Assembly: GCF_030317205.1 (NCBI RefSeq)
Contig: NZ_JASZYB010000002.1
Location: 176,501-240,500, forward strand
Origin: Variovorax sp. J2L1-78
GTDB lineage: Bacteria; Pseudomonadota; Gammaproteobacteria; Burkholderiales; Burkholderiaceae_C
Direction of reading: 5' to 3'
DNA: 64,000 nucleotides
Part shown: positions 1 through 8,651 of the stretch, piece by piece
Position numbering within the stretch: position 1 is the stretch's first letter
How the letters are laid out: each line of letters starts with the position of its first letter
The notes under the pieces: generated by a model
The model's database searches: none
What the model saw: the letters and a program-made list of their open reading frames with translations, nothing else
Told to the model about the DNA's origin: nothing
Translations under genes and position numbers: made by a program

Positions 1-127
1 CGGTTGAGCGCTTCCCCGCCATCTTGCATGCCGCCTTGGCAATGGCTCGAAGGCGAGATGGCTTGCAGGAGGGTCAGGCCGCGCGCGGCGAACCGCTCCG
101 GCGCACGCTCTCGCGACGGTCCGTCCG

Positions 128-622
128 TCAGTCCCGCAGAAGGGCCATCGCGACGGCGTCGAAGTACTTGCCGTCCAGCCTGAAGGCGCGGCGCAGCAGG
201 CCTTCGGCCGCGAAGCCGTGACGTTCGTACAGCGCCCTGGCTCTTGCGTTGTCGCAGCGCACGGACAGTTCGATGCGGGTAAGACCGGATGCCCAGGCCG
301 CCTCCACGGCAGCGCGCAGGAGCGCCGAACCAATGCCTCGTCCTCTTGCCTCCGAGACGACGCCCATTCCCAGGTGACCGACATGCGCGCGCGCTTGACC
401 ATGCGTCGGCAGGACGTCGCACCATCCGACGACCAGGCCTTCCACAGTGGCCACCCGAAGGCACCATCGGTTGGTGAGCACGGCGGTGTAGAAGGCCAAC
501 GCTTGTTCTGGGGGTGGCGCCTCCGTGAAGGCAAGGAAGCGCCGCTCGCGTGCAACGGAGTCCAGCGCCTCTCGAAGGCCGGGAAAGTGGCGCTCTTCCA
601 ACGGTTCGATCGATAGCGTCAT
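128..622 (-). CDS. GNAT-family N-acetyltransferase
   Basis: A 164-residue protein of the GNAT superfamily, which transfers an acetyl group from acetyl-CoA to an amine; the substrate cannot be told. The acetyl-CoA loop is visible as RGRGIGS at residues 93-99, followed by the helix of motif A, and the C-terminal motif B ALYERHGF is at about 130-137. The frame stays open upstream, but the ATG at 622 starts the first recognisable GNAT strand (MTLSIEPLEE), and the extension upstream of it has no family character. The gene is read away from the ParD-like/map pair. Confidence 0.85.
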   Translation of the reverse strand: MTLSIEPLEERHFPGLREALDSVARERRFLAFTEAPPPEQALAFYTAVLTNRWCLRVATVEGLVVGWCDVLPTHGQARAHVGHLGMGVVSEARGRGIGSALLRAAVEAAWASGLTRIELSVRCDNARARALYERHGFAAEGLLRRAFRLDGKYFDAVAMALLRD

Positions 623-746
623 GGTGCGTACGGCCGTTGCGTGGAACGGGGTCTCCGCCACAAATAACTCGGCATGGACTGAATGCCCGGATTTTGCAGC
701 AGCGCCGACGGCAGGCGGCCGAAGGGCCATCGCCACATGAAATGCA

Positions 747-759
747 TATACTTCGTATA
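747..759. promoter_or_regulatory. Candidate operator of the ParD-like/map unit
   Basis: Perfect inverted repeat TATAC-TTC-GTATA ending 21 bases before the ParD-like start. Its left arm reads TATACT, which could also serve as a -10 element. ParD-type proteins often bind such sites to repress their own operon, so autoregulation is a reasonable guess, not shown. Confidence 0.4.
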
Positions 760-780
760 CGTTTCATACAAAGGCCATCC

Positions 781-1035
781 ATGGGTATCGTCAAGATTTC
801 AGACCTGATGCACGAGAACCTGCGTGTCGCAGGGAATGCTCTCAGCCGGTCGATCAATGCGCAGGCAGAGCACTGGATGCGGGTCGGCATGCTGACCGAG
901 ATGCATCCGGAACTGGACCACCGCGAGATCTGCCAGCTGTTGATACGGGCCGAACTCGCGGGGGGGCTGGACATCACCATGGCTGCCACGCCCCAACCGG
1001 GCAAGCCTCGCGCGGCTGCGACGAGAAAGCACTGA
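781..1035 (+). CDS. ParD-like ribbon-helix-helix protein
   Basis: An 84-residue protein resembling the ParD-like antitoxin family (formerly DUF3423). Residues 4-36 have the ribbon-helix-helix pattern, with the segment LSRSINAQAEHW typical of the family; the tail is basic and rich in Pro and Ala. ATG at 781 is the only start that keeps the N-terminal strand (GIVKISD) intact. No ParE-like toxin lies beside it. Instead its stop overlaps the start of methionine aminopeptidase by one base (TGATG), so the two are probably translationally coupled. It may act only as a DNA-binding regulator of map; 'antitoxin' is a family name and not demonstrated here. Confidence 0.75.
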   Translation: MGIVKISDLMHENLRVAGNALSRSINAQAEHWMRVGMLTEMHPELDHREICQLLIRAELAGGLDITMAATPQPGKPRAAATRKH

Positions 1036-1826
1036 TGGCGCACGACGTGCCCATCCAATCCGCCGAACAACTGGAGATGGCGCGGCGGGCCGGCCGGCTT
1101 GCTGCGGAAGTCCTCGGCATGATCGCGCCCCATGTCGTGCCGGGTGTGAGCACGGAGACGCTCGACCGGATCTGCCACGAGCACATCGTGAATGTCCAGG
1201 GTGCCATTCCCGCCAACGTCGGGTACCAGGGCTATCCCAAGACCATCCTCACCTCCGTCAACCAGGTGGTGTGCCACGGCATCCCGTCCGCGAGCAAGAT
1301 CCTGAAGAGGGGCGACATCGTCAACATCGATGTCGCCGTCATCCAGGATGGCTGGTTCGGCGACACCAGCCGCATGTACTTCGTCGGCGAGCCCAGCCCC
1401 CTGGCTCGGCGTCTGGTGGAGACAAGCTACGAAGCCCTGCTGGCCGGCATTCGGCAGGTGAAGCCCGGCGCGACGCTGGGCGATGTCGGCCATGCCATCC
1501 AGTCGGTCGCGCAACGCGAGCACTTCAGCGTGGTGCGCGAATACTGCGGGCACGGCATCGGGCAGATCTACCACGACGAGCCGCAGGTGCTGCACTACGG
1601 GCGGCGCGGAGACGGGCTCCGGCTCGAGGCGGGGATGGTCTTCACCATCGAGCCGATGCTCAACGCCGGCCAGCGCGAAACCCGTCAATTGCCCGATGGG
1701 TGGACGGTCGTGACCAAGGACCGGTCCCTGTCCGCGCAGTGGGAGCACATGGTCGCGGTCACGCCCGAGGGTTACGAGGTGTTGACGCCGTGGCCGGGCG
1801 GCACGGGCTCCTACGCGCCGGTCTGA
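1035..1826 (+). CDS. map: Methionine aminopeptidase, type I
   Basis: Cytoplasmic dimetal hydrolase that removes the initiator methionine from new proteins (263 residues, normal length for type I). The five metal ligands can be placed: D99 (in NIDV), D110 (in FGDTS), H173 (in CGHGIG), E206 (in TIEP) and E237 (in WEHM). H81 matches the substrate-binding histidine. It begins one base inside the stop of the ParD-like gene. It is not next to rpsB, where map is commonly found, so this may be a second, accessory copy; only the rest of the genome can tell. Confidence 0.96.
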   Translation: MAHDVPIQSAEQLEMARRAGRLAAEVLGMIAPHVVPGVSTETLDRICHEHIVNVQGAIPANVGYQGYPKTILTSVNQVVCHGIPSASKILKRGDIVNIDVAVIQDGWFGDTSRMYFVGEPSPLARRLVETSYEALLAGIRQVKPGATLGDVGHAIQSVAQREHFSVVREYCGHGIGQIYHDEPQVLHYGRRGDGLRLEAGMVFTIEPMLNAGQRETRQLPDGWTVVTKDRSLSAQWEHMVAVTPEGYEVLTPWPGGTGSYAPV

Positions 1827-2458
1827 AGCTCAATGGCCCCTTCGCCTTGGGGCCGCGCACGCAGTGCATCGACCTCGGCCTGCAACGCCTCCAGCTTTTC
1901 CCGGAGCGGGCGGACCGCCTCGGTGACCTGTTCCTCCGTGAAGCGTGGCGTGATGTGCTGCGGGCAGTTCCAGTCGAAAGCCTCCAGCCGCACGCGGAAG
2001 ATGCGCTCGAGCTTGGCCTTGTAGCCCGGCACGGTGACGAGCGCCGTGAGCGCAGGGTCGGCATCGAGCGCGACGGCTTCGATGTGCGCGTAGATCTTCA
2101 GGCGTGCGCGATGGGCATAGTCCATCAGGAACAGGCTCGCGCGGTCGGTGGCCGCGAGGTTGCCCGTGCTGATGTACTGGCGATTGCCTCGGTAGTCGGC
2201 GAAGGCCAGCGTCCGGTCGTCGACCACCTTGAGAAAGCCACGCGGGCCGCCACGGTGCTGGACGTAGGGCCATCCTGTTTCCGACACCGTGGCCAGGTAG
2301 AAGCTGTCGCGTTCGGCGATGAAGGCGGCCTCGTTCTCGGTGAAGCGGTCGAAGTCGCGGTGCCCCTTGAAGTCCTGCCACAGGTGATCGGCGCCCATCG
2401 ACGCCTGCGCTGCCCGGACGCTGGGTGTCGATGCGATGTCCATGAAACCGTAAGCCAT
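1811..2458 (-). CDS. Pyridoxamine 5'-phosphate oxidase-like flavin-binding protein
   Basis: A 215-residue protein with a flavin split-barrel fold between about residues 40 and 130 (pattern FYLATVSETGWPYVQHRGG, then LAFADYRGNRQYIS). Members of this broad group bind FMN, F420 or heme; true PNPOx activity should not be assumed. A helical tail at about 185-205 looks coiled-coil. The start at 2458 has a strong ribosome site (GGAGG) eight bases upstream; the long open frame further upstream runs antisense through the LysR gene. Its 3' end overlaps map by 16 bases. It is divergent from the LysR gene, the classical arrangement for a LysR target. Confidence 0.85.
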   Translation of the reverse strand: MAYGFMDIASTPSVRAAQASMGADHLWQDFKGHRDFDRFTENEAAFIAERDSFYLATVSETGWPYVQHRGGPRGFLKVVDDRTLAFADYRGNRQYISTGNLAATDRASLFLMDYAHRARLKIYAHIEAVALDADPALTALVTVPGYKAKLERIFRVRLEAFDWNCPQHITPRFTEEQVTEAVRPLREKLEALQAEVDALRARPQGEGAIELQTGA

Positions 2459-2538
2459 GCCAACCTCCAATCGATGAAGGCTCGATGGTGCGCCCTTCCA
2501 TTCAACTTGATAATCCAGCGATTTCAGGAAACTCTCTC

Positions 2539-2549
2539 CCGAATTTCGG
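2539..2549. promoter_or_regulatory. Palindrome in the divergent LysR promoter region
   Basis: CCGAATTTCGG, a near-perfect palindrome just in front of the LysR start and overlapping its ribosome site (AAGGA at 2550-2554). Position suggests a site for LysR autoregulation in the 102-bp spacer shared with the split-barrel gene. It does not show a clear T-N11-A core, so it is tentative. Confidence 0.3.
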
Positions 2550-2560
2550 AAGGATGATCG

Positions 2561-3481
2561 ATGGACCGCCTGGAAGCCATGTCGATGCTGGTGTCGGTCA
2601 CCGAGACGGGCAGCCTGTCGGCGGCGGCGCGTGGGTTGCGGGTCCCGCTGGCCACGCTCAGCCGCAAGATTTCGGAGCTCGAGGCACGGCTGGGTGCGCG
2701 GCTGCTGATCCGCACCACGCGCAAGCTCACGCTGACCGATGCCGGCGTGGCCTACGTCGCCGCGGCCCGCCGCATCCTCGAACAGGTCGAGGAGGCCGAG
2801 CACGCCGCCGCCGGCGAATTCATGGAACCCAAAGGCCAACTGGTGGTGACCGCGCCGATCATGTTCGGCCGCCTGCACGTGCTGCCCGTCGTGGCCGACT
2901 TCCTGGCGGCCTTCCCCGCGATCGACGTTCGGCTCGTGCTGTCCGACCGCCATGTGAACCTGGTCGACGACCATGTCGACATGGCCGTGCGCATCGGCCA
3001 GCTCCCGGACAGTTCGATGGTGGCGACCGCCATCGGCACGATGCGGATGGTGACCTGCGCCAGCCCTGCGCTGCTCGCGGCGCAGGGCGTGCCGCAGGCG
3101 CCCACCGATCTGCTTCGCTTCGCGTGCGTGGCGGTCGACACGCCCCTGCCCTCGCCGTCCTGGCGCTTCCGACACCCGCGCTCAGGAACGGCCATCGACG
3201 TGCCCATCCGGCCACGCCTGTCGGTGACGACGACGGAGGCCGCCGCCGACGCAGCGAGCCTGTCCGTGGGCGTGACGCGCCTGCTGCACTACCAGGCCGT
3301 CGAGGCCATCGGGCGCGGCGCGCTTCGGATCGTTCTGGAAGCCTACGAACCGGAGCCTGCCCCCGTGCACCTCGTGCATGTCTCGCGCGGGCAGATGCCG
3401 CTCAAAATGCGCCGGTTTCTCGATGTCGCGGCGCCGCGGCTGAGAGAGGCGATCGAGGCTGGCCTCTCGTCATCAGCGTGA
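2561..3481 (+). CDS. LysR-family transcriptional regulator
   Basis: A 306-residue LysR regulator. The N-terminal winged helix is clear (MDRLEAMSMLVSVTETGSL, then SAAARGL, LATLSRKISELEARLG) and residues about 90-300 form the two-lobed effector domain. ATG at 2561 follows AAGGATGATCG. It is divergent from the flavin split-barrel gene, its most likely target; the ligand is unknown. The last 9 bases overlap the end of the convergent glycosyltransferase gene. Confidence 0.92.
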   Translation: MDRLEAMSMLVSVTETGSLSAAARGLRVPLATLSRKISELEARLGARLLIRTTRKLTLTDAGVAYVAAARRILEQVEEAEHAAAGEFMEPKGQLVVTAPIMFGRLHVLPVVADFLAAFPAIDVRLVLSDRHVNLVDDHVDMAVRIGQLPDSSMVATAIGTMRMVTCASPALLAAQGVPQAPTDLLRFACVAVDTPLPSPSWRFRHPRSGTAIDVPIRPRLSVTTTEAAADAASLSVGVTRLLHYQAVEAIGRGALRIVLEAYEPEPAPVHLVHVSRGQMPLKMRRFLDVAAPRLREAIEAGLSSSA

Positions 3482-4669
3482 GGCGTCGGCGACTTCCCGC
3501 AGCAAGCGCGCTGCGTGGTCGGTATCGGCATCGGCCCAGGAAAAGCCGGCGTCGGGGTAGTGACCCATCCAGTCGCGGTAGCGCACCAGGCCGGCGCGCA
3601 CGCCGCGGTAATGCGCGAAGTCAGGGCCGTACTCGGTGTTGGCCGACCAGTGCGTGGCGACCACCGGCGTACCCATCTCCAGGAACTCGCGGATGTTCAG
3701 GCCGTAGGCCTCGGCGCGGTGCAGCGACACATAGACGTCGGCCATCCGCTGGAACGCGACCTGCTCGGCATCGGAGAAGTCCTGCCGCACCAGCCGGATG
3801 TTGCCAGCCGCGCCGATCATCTCGCGCAACTCATGCTCGACCACCCGCGTCGCCGACGAACAGCGCATCTTGATCAGCAGGACATGCTCGGCGCTGTCGC
3901 CGAAGGCCTTCTGCCAAGCCTCGACGTGGGCCCAGGGGTTCTTGCGTTCCGGGCACATCTTGATGTCCATGATCGCGATGCCGAGGAAGGCGGCGGCAGG
4001 CACATGGAACGCGGCGCGCTCGGTCGCCGCGATCGAAAGGTCGACCATGACGTGGTGCGGCACGACGACCACGGGCAAAGTCGAGGCGTTGCGGATCGCA
4101 GCCTGCGAAAAGGCAGAGGGCGTCCAGACCTCGTCGACGATGCGCAGCGCAAAGCGCCAGGCACGCGGGAAAACCTCGTTCTCCCAGGCCCAAAGCCCGG
4201 TGCGGTGGGCCCCGGCAAGCTGCTCGGGGCTGAACAGCCGGAGCGCACGCCGATAGCGATTCGGCTGGCACAGCAGATACAGGCGCGACACCGTGCCCAG
4301 GTCACGGCCATCGACGGCAGGCATACCGGCAGGCTGCGGTGACAAACTGAGCAGGACCAGGCCGGGATGCCGACGCTGCAGCCGCACGGCTTCGTAATGC
4401 GCGGCCCGAGACAGCCCGGTCTTGCCGCCGAAATCCCCGACGGCCACCACGCACCCCTGGTCTTCCGCTAGCAAGATCGTCGCCGGATCGCGGCGGTAGG
4501 GCTTCGACGCGCGCCAGTTGGCGAGCCCCAAACGCCAGCGCTTGAGCGGTTGGCCGAGCCGGTGCGCGAGCAGTCCGGCCGTCCATCGCCGCAGCGTGCG
4601 TGGGAAGCGGCGAAAGGCCAATGGCGAAAGCGGGACGGGAAACAGCGGGTCTGGGTCGAGCGAGGGCAT
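3473..4669 (-). CDS. Glycosyltransferase (GT-B, family 1/4-like)
   Basis: A 398-residue protein. The C-terminal half has the nucleotide-sugar-binding signature of GT-B enzymes: DVYVSLHRAEAYGLNIREF with the E-x7-E pair (RAEAYGLNIRE), followed by GTPVVATHWS. The N-terminal half contains GDFGGKTGLSR, where the acceptor side of the cleft begins. No signal peptide or membrane segment is seen, so it is probably cytoplasmic. The start is ATG at 4669; the preceding codon is TTG. No other glycan genes lie nearby, so the acceptor cannot be guessed. Confidence 0.8.
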   Translation of the reverse strand: MPSLDPDPLFPVPLSPLAFRRFPRTLRRWTAGLLAHRLGQPLKRWRLGLANWRASKPYRRDPATILLAEDQGCVVAVGDFGGKTGLSRAAHYEAVRLQRRHPGLVLLSLSPQPAGMPAVDGRDLGTVSRLYLLCQPNRYRRALRLFSPEQLAGAHRTGLWAWENEVFPRAWRFALRIVDEVWTPSAFSQAAIRNASTLPVVVVPHHVMVDLSIAATERAAFHVPAAAFLGIAIMDIKMCPERKNPWAHVEAWQKAFGDSAEHVLLIKMRCSSATRVVEHELREMIGAAGNIRLVRQDFSDAEQVAFQRMADVYVSLHRAEAYGLNIREFLEMGTPVVATHWSANTEYGPDFAHYRGVRAGLVRYRDWMGHYPDAGFSWADADTDHAARLLREVADASR

Positions 4670-4761
4670 CAAGGCGTGGCGTGCGAGCGGCGGAGCGCGA
4701 TCCTACCCGGCCGTTCATCCGACCACGGGCAGCACCGAGCGCCTTCGGCCATACTTTTCCC

Positions 4762-6105
4762 ATGACCCATTCCTTCTTCCAGCCGCCCGCGCAAGACGCC
4801 TATGTGCTGCGCAACCTGCGCGCCCCGCGCTGCCTGCTCAAGGCCGACCTGCCGGCGGTCGAGCCACGCAGCGACGGCGACCTGATCGCCGTCGACCTGC
4901 GCATCGCCCACGGCTGCATCGACGCGATCGCGCCGGCCGGCAGCTTCGACGCCGCCAGCGGGCCCGACCTCGACGCCTCGATGGTGCTGCCCGGCATGGT
5001 CGACGTGCACACCCACCTCGACAAGGGCCACATCTGGCCGCGCCAGCCCAACCCCACCGGTGACGGGGCCGGTGCGGGCGCAGCGACCGGTCGCGACCGT
5101 ACCGCCAACTGGCATGCCGACGACGTGCGACAGCGCATGGACTTCGGCCTGCGCACCGCCTACGCCAAGGGCGTGGTCGCGATCCGCACCCACCTCGACT
5201 CCCTGGCCCCGCAGGCCGCGATCTCGTTCCCGGTGTTCCGCGAGATGCGCGAGCGCTGGGCAGGCCGCATCGAACTGCAGGCCTCCTCCATCGCGCCGCT
5301 CAACATCTTTCTGACCGACGAAGGCCGGCAGTTGGCCGACATCGTGGCCGAGAGCTGCGGACGGCTGGGCTGCGTCACCAAGTCGATGACCTACCCCGCC
5401 GACACGATGCCGCCCGATCTGGACGAGGCGCTGGTGCGCGTGTTCCAGCTGGCGGCGGAGCGCGGGCTCGATCTCGACCTGCATGTCGACGAGTCGACCG
5501 ACCCGGCCGCGCGCGCGCTGATTCGCGTGGCGCGCACGGCCATCGCGCAGAAGTTCAAAGGCCGCATCCTGTGCGGCCACGTGACCTCGCTCGCGCTGCA
5601 GACCGACGACTTCATCGAGGAGACGATCGCGGCCTGCAAGGAAGCCGGCATCGACATCGTAAGCCTGCCGACGGTCAACATGTATCTGCAGGACCGCAGC
5701 CCCCAGGCACGCACCCCGCGCTGGCGCGGCGTGACGGTGCTGCACGAGATGAAGGCACGCGGCCTGCGGGTGGCGGTGGCCGGCGACAACTGCCGCGACC
5801 CCTTCTATGCCTACGGCGACCACGACATGCTCGACACCTTCACGCAGGCCGTGAAGATCCTGCACCTGGACCATCCGCTGGGCGACTGGATCCGCGCCGC
5901 GACGGAAACGCCGGCGGCCATCATGGGCCTCGACCGCGGCATTCTCAAGGTCGGCGGGCCGGCCGACCTGCTGGTGCTCAAGGCGCGCAGCTATTCCGAG
6001 ATGCTCGCCCGCACGCAGTTCGACCGGACGGTGATCCGCGCGGGGCGCGCCATCGACACCACGCTGCCCGACTACCGCGAGCTCGACGCCCTGATGGCCG
6101 CCTAG
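4762..6105 (+). CDS. Amidohydrolase, cytosine deaminase-like
   Basis: A 447-residue metal-dependent hydrolase of the amidohydrolase superfamily, closest in pattern to CodA-type deaminases acting on cytosine, isoguanine or creatinine-like rings. Ligands visible: H83 and H85 (HTHLDKGH), H241 with E244 (HVDE), H273 (CGHVTS) and D342 (AGDNC). A loop at about residues 98-113 (GDGAGAGAATGRDRT) is unusually Gly/Ala-rich. The ATG at 4762 was chosen because homology begins there; the upstream open frame is shadow coding. Its stop codon (TAG, 6103-6105) lies inside the left end of repeat copy 1. Confidence 0.85.
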   Translation: MTHSFFQPPAQDAYVLRNLRAPRCLLKADLPAVEPRSDGDLIAVDLRIAHGCIDAIAPAGSFDAASGPDLDASMVLPGMVDVHTHLDKGHIWPRQPNPTGDGAGAGAATGRDRTANWHADDVRQRMDFGLRTAYAKGVVAIRTHLDSLAPQAAISFPVFREMRERWAGRIELQASSIAPLNIFLTDEGRQLADIVAESCGRLGCVTKSMTYPADTMPPDLDEALVRVFQLAAERGLDLDLHVDESTDPAARALIRVARTAIAQKFKGRILCGHVTSLALQTDDFIEETIAACKEAGIDIVSLPTVNMYLQDRSPQARTPRWRGVTVLHEMKARGLRVAVAGDNCRDPFYAYGDHDMLDTFTQAVKILHLDHPLGDWIRAATETPAAIMGLDRGILKVGGPADLLVLKARSYSEMLARTQFDRTVIRAGRAIDTTLPDYRELDALMAA

Positions 6106-6338
6106 GGCCTGTTAATGCTATTCCCGGAGATTGCGTTGCCCGGCCCAGGGGCTGGATGCAAGGCGCCCGCGCGCAGCAAGGCTGAAGCCTTGCAAGCGCG
6201 GGCAACGCCGCAGACGGCCCCTGCGCCGGGCAACCCGAAGGGAAGGCATGCCCAGGCCGGCCACTCGGTGTTGCGCTCCTTGATCGGCCCGCCTGGGCAT
6301 GCCTTCGCAACGCCGGAAATAGCGTCAACAGGCCCTAG
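6102..6338. repeat. Palindromic repeat element, copy 1 (237 bp)
   Basis: A non-coding element with inverted ends: CTAGGGCCTGTTAATGC at the left and its near-complement GCGTCAACAGGCCCTAG at the right, extending to about 28 bp each. Inside are two more long inverted pairs: TTGCCCGGCCCAGGGGC (about 6135) with GCCCCTGCGCCGGGCAA (6217-6233), and GAAGGCATGCCCAGGC (6242) with GCCTGGGCATGCCTTC (6290-6305). A second copy in the opposite orientation lies at 33144-33415. Its first and last CTAG contain the TAG stops of the two convergent neighbours (amidohydrolase and SDR). It resembles a MITE; it could also act as a bidirectional terminator. No transposase is encoded. Confidence 0.85.
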
Positions 6339-7330
6339 ATCGCCGCCACGCTGCCCGTCACCGGCAGCACGATGCCGGTGATGTAGCCGGCACACACCGG
6401 CGAGGCCAGGAAGACGTACGCCGGCGACAGCTCTTCCGGCTGCGCCACGCGCTTGAAGTCGGTCTCCTTACCGAACTTCTTCACGTCGGCTGCCTTCTTG
6501 TCGGCCGGGTTGAGCGGTGTCCACACCGGCCCCGGCGCCACCGCGTTGACGCGGATGCCGCGGTCGATCACGTTGAGCGCCAGCGCCTTGGTGAAGGCAT
6601 GGATGGCGCCCTTGGTGGCCGAATAGTCGATGAGGTTCCGGCTGCCCTGCAGGCCGGTGCGCGAACCGGTGTTGATGATCGACGCGCCGGTCTTCATGTG
6701 CGGCAGCGCCGCGCGCGCCATGCGCATGTAGCCGCCGATGTTGGTCTGCAGCGTGAGGTCCATGCGCTCGTCGCTGATGTCTTCCAGCGCGTCGGCATGC
6801 ATCTGGAAGGCGGCGTTGTTCACCAGCACGTCGAGCCGGCCGAAGGCCTTGACGGTGCGTTCGACGGCGCGCTGGCAGAAGGCGGACTTGCGCACGTCGC
6901 CCTGGATCAGCAGGCAGCGCCGGCCTTCGGCCTCGATAGCGGCCTGGGTTTCTTCCGCATCGGCCTTCTCCGCGCTCAGGTAGACGATCGCGACGTCGGC
7001 GCCCTCGCGTGCGAACAGCACCGCTACGGCGCGGCCAATGCCCGAATCGCCGCCAGTCACGATGGCGCTCATGCCGGCGAGTTTGCCGCTGCCTTGGTAG
7101 CCGGGCGCCGTGTAGCGCGGCCGCAGCGCCATGTCCTTCTCACGGCCGGGCTTGGCGAGTTTCTGGCCGGTCAGCGTCTCGGGCTGCACGCGAGCGCCGG
7201 CCTGCACGGCCTTCGTCGTCTTGCGCGGCGCGGGCGCGGCGCGGTCCCGCGCGTCCTGGCTGCGCTGAATGGCGCGGTGGGTGTCGACGAGCGAACGGGT
7301 GCCTGTCTTCGAGGCGGGGGTGCGGGCCAT
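6335..7330 (-). CDS. SDR-family oxidoreductase with N-terminal extension
   Basis: A 331-residue short-chain dehydrogenase of the YghA/YhxC-like type. Cofactor motif TGGDSGIGRA at residues 92-101, NNAA at 171-174 and the catalytic triad S223, Y236 and K240 (DYSATKGA). The first 70 or so residues are basic, Ala/Lys/Arg-rich and precede the Rossmann fold, as in this subgroup. The start at 7330 has AGGAG ten bases upstream. The stop codon is supplied by the right end of repeat copy 1. Substrate unknown; relatives are often stress-related. Confidence 0.9.
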   Translation of the reverse strand: MARTPASKTGTRSLVDTHRAIQRSQDARDRAAPAPRKTTKAVQAGARVQPETLTGQKLAKPGREKDMALRPRYTAPGYQGSGKLAGMSAIVTGGDSGIGRAVAVLFAREGADVAIVYLSAEKADAEETQAAIEAEGRRCLLIQGDVRKSAFCQRAVERTVKAFGRLDVLVNNAAFQMHADALEDISDERMDLTLQTNIGGYMRMARAALPHMKTGASIINTGSRTGLQGSRNLIDYSATKGAIHAFTKALALNVIDRGIRVNAVAPGPVWTPLNPADKKAADVKKFGKETDFKRVAQPEELSPAYVFLASPVCAGYITGIVLPVTGSVAAI

Positions 7331-7522
7331 GCAGCGACTCCTGGACTTGGAAAGTGAAAAGACGATGCTTCCGCCGCCGCGTGTGCCGTGCTGTCGTCCA
7401 ATGCCGCATGTGGACCGAAAGAATGCGCACAAATGCCCGTCGACCAAGGGCTTTTCGGGATTCGTCAGGTGCTGCTCAGCCGATAAGATCGCGCCCTTTC
7501 GACCCTCCGGAGTGTTTGCATC

Positions 7523-8500
7523 ATGAAGAAATTGCTCGCCCTGACCGCACTCGCCACGATGGCCACGGGCGCCCTGGCCCAGGACTTCCCGGGCGGCAAG
7601 CCCATCACCATCGTGGTGCCCTTCGCGGCCGGCGGCCCGACCGACCGCGTCGCGCGCGACCTGGCCGAAGCGCTGCGCAAGCCGCTCGACGGTGTGAGCA
7701 TCGTCGTGGACAACACCGCCGGCGCCGGCAGCACCATCGGCAACGCCAAGGTGGCCCGCGCCAAGAACGACGGCTACACCCTGCTGCTGACGCACGTGGG
7801 CATGGCCACGACGCCGGTGCTCTACCGCAAGCTGCCCTACAACTACGAGACCGACTTCGAGTACCTGGGCATGATCAACGACGTGCCCATGACCATCATC
7901 GGCAAGCCGCAGCTCGAAGCGAAGAACTTCAAGGAAATGCGCGAGTGGATCGGCAAGAACCCGGGCAAGGTCAACCTGGGCAATGCCGGCATCGGTTCGG
8001 CCTCGCACCTGTGCGGCCTGCTGTTCCAGAACGAACTCAAGACCGAGATGACCACCGTGCCGTACAAGGGCACGGCACCGGCCATCGCCGACCTGCTGGG
8101 CGGCCAGATCGACCTGCTGTGCGACCAGACCACCAACACCACGAGCCAGATCGAAGCCAAGAAGGTCAAGCCCTACGCCGTGACCACACTCAAGCGCCTG
8201 ACCACGCCGGCGCTCAAGGACATCCCGACGGCCGACGAATCGGGCCTCAAGGGCTTCCAGGTGACGATCTGGCACGGCCTGTACGCGCCCAAGGGCACGC
8301 CGGCACCGGTGCTCAAGAAGCTGAACGACGCCCTGAAGGTTGCGCTGAAGGACCCGGAGTTCATCAAGAAGGAAGAAGGCCTGGGCGCGGTCGTGGTGAC
8401 CGACAACCGCGTGGAGCCGGCCGAGCACAAGAAGTTCGTGATGTCCGAAGTCGCCCGCTTCGGCCCGGTCATCAAGGCTGCCGGCGCGTACGCGGACTGA
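7523..8500 (+). CDS. Bug-family tripartite tricarboxylate receptor (TctC-like)
   Basis: A 325-residue periplasmic binding protein. The Sec signal peptide covers residues 1-20 (MKKLLALTALATMATGALAQ) and is followed by the family hallmark [18 protein letters not shown] and, further on, NDGYTLLL. Bug proteins bind small carboxylates and hand them to TctAB permeases or act in sensing. No tctA or tctB is adjacent. It is 21 bases after a CCGGAG-like ribosome site and followed by a strong terminator. It lies upstream of the E1 dehydrogenase genes, with a second Bug gene after them. Confidence 0.93.
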   Translation: MKKLLALTALATMATGALAQDFPGGKPITIVVPFAAGGPTDRVARDLAEALRKPLDGVSIVVDNTAGAGSTIGNAKVARAKNDGYTLLLTHVGMATTPVLYRKLPYNYETDFEYLGMINDVPMTIIGKPQLEAKNFKEMREWIGKNPGKVNLGNAGIGSASHLCGLLFQNELKTEMTTVPYKGTAPAIADLLGGQIDLLCDQTTNTTSQIEAKKVKPYAVTTLKRLTTPALKDIPTADESGLKGFQVTIWHGLYAPKGTPAPVLKKLNDALKVALKDPEFIKKEEGLGAVVVTDNRVEPAEHKKFVMSEVARFGPVIKAAGAYAD

Positions 8501-8521
8501 TCGCCAACCGCCATCGCCACG

Positions 8522-8555
8522 AGCCGCCGCGCCTTCGGGTCCGGCGGCTTTTTTT
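8522..8555 (+). terminator. Rho-independent terminator after the first Bug gene
   Basis: An 8-bp GC stem (AGCCGCCG with CGGCGGCT) around a 12-base loop, followed by seven T residues, 22 bases after the Bug stop codon. It separates this gene from the E1 alpha/beta unit. Confidence 0.85.
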
Positions 8556-8651
8556 CGCTCCCGTTCCGGGTTACTCCGCGCAGACCGTACCGGATGCGCC
8601 GCCTACGATTCCGGCCACGAAAAGCATGCGCCCCGCGTGCGCCGGAGATTC

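Noticed and set aside
24..221. 65-codon open frame at the left edge
   Set aside because: Overlaps the GNAT gene in antisense, is Arg/Ser-rich and has no ribosome site.
781..1035. Classical ParDE toxin-antitoxin locus
   Set aside because: No ParE-like gene on either side; the partner is methionine aminopeptidase.
6115..6381. Small open frames inside the repeat element (and its copy at 33.2 kb)
   Set aside because: The frames differ between the copies because of the 35-bp indel and follow the palindrome arms, so the element is not coding.
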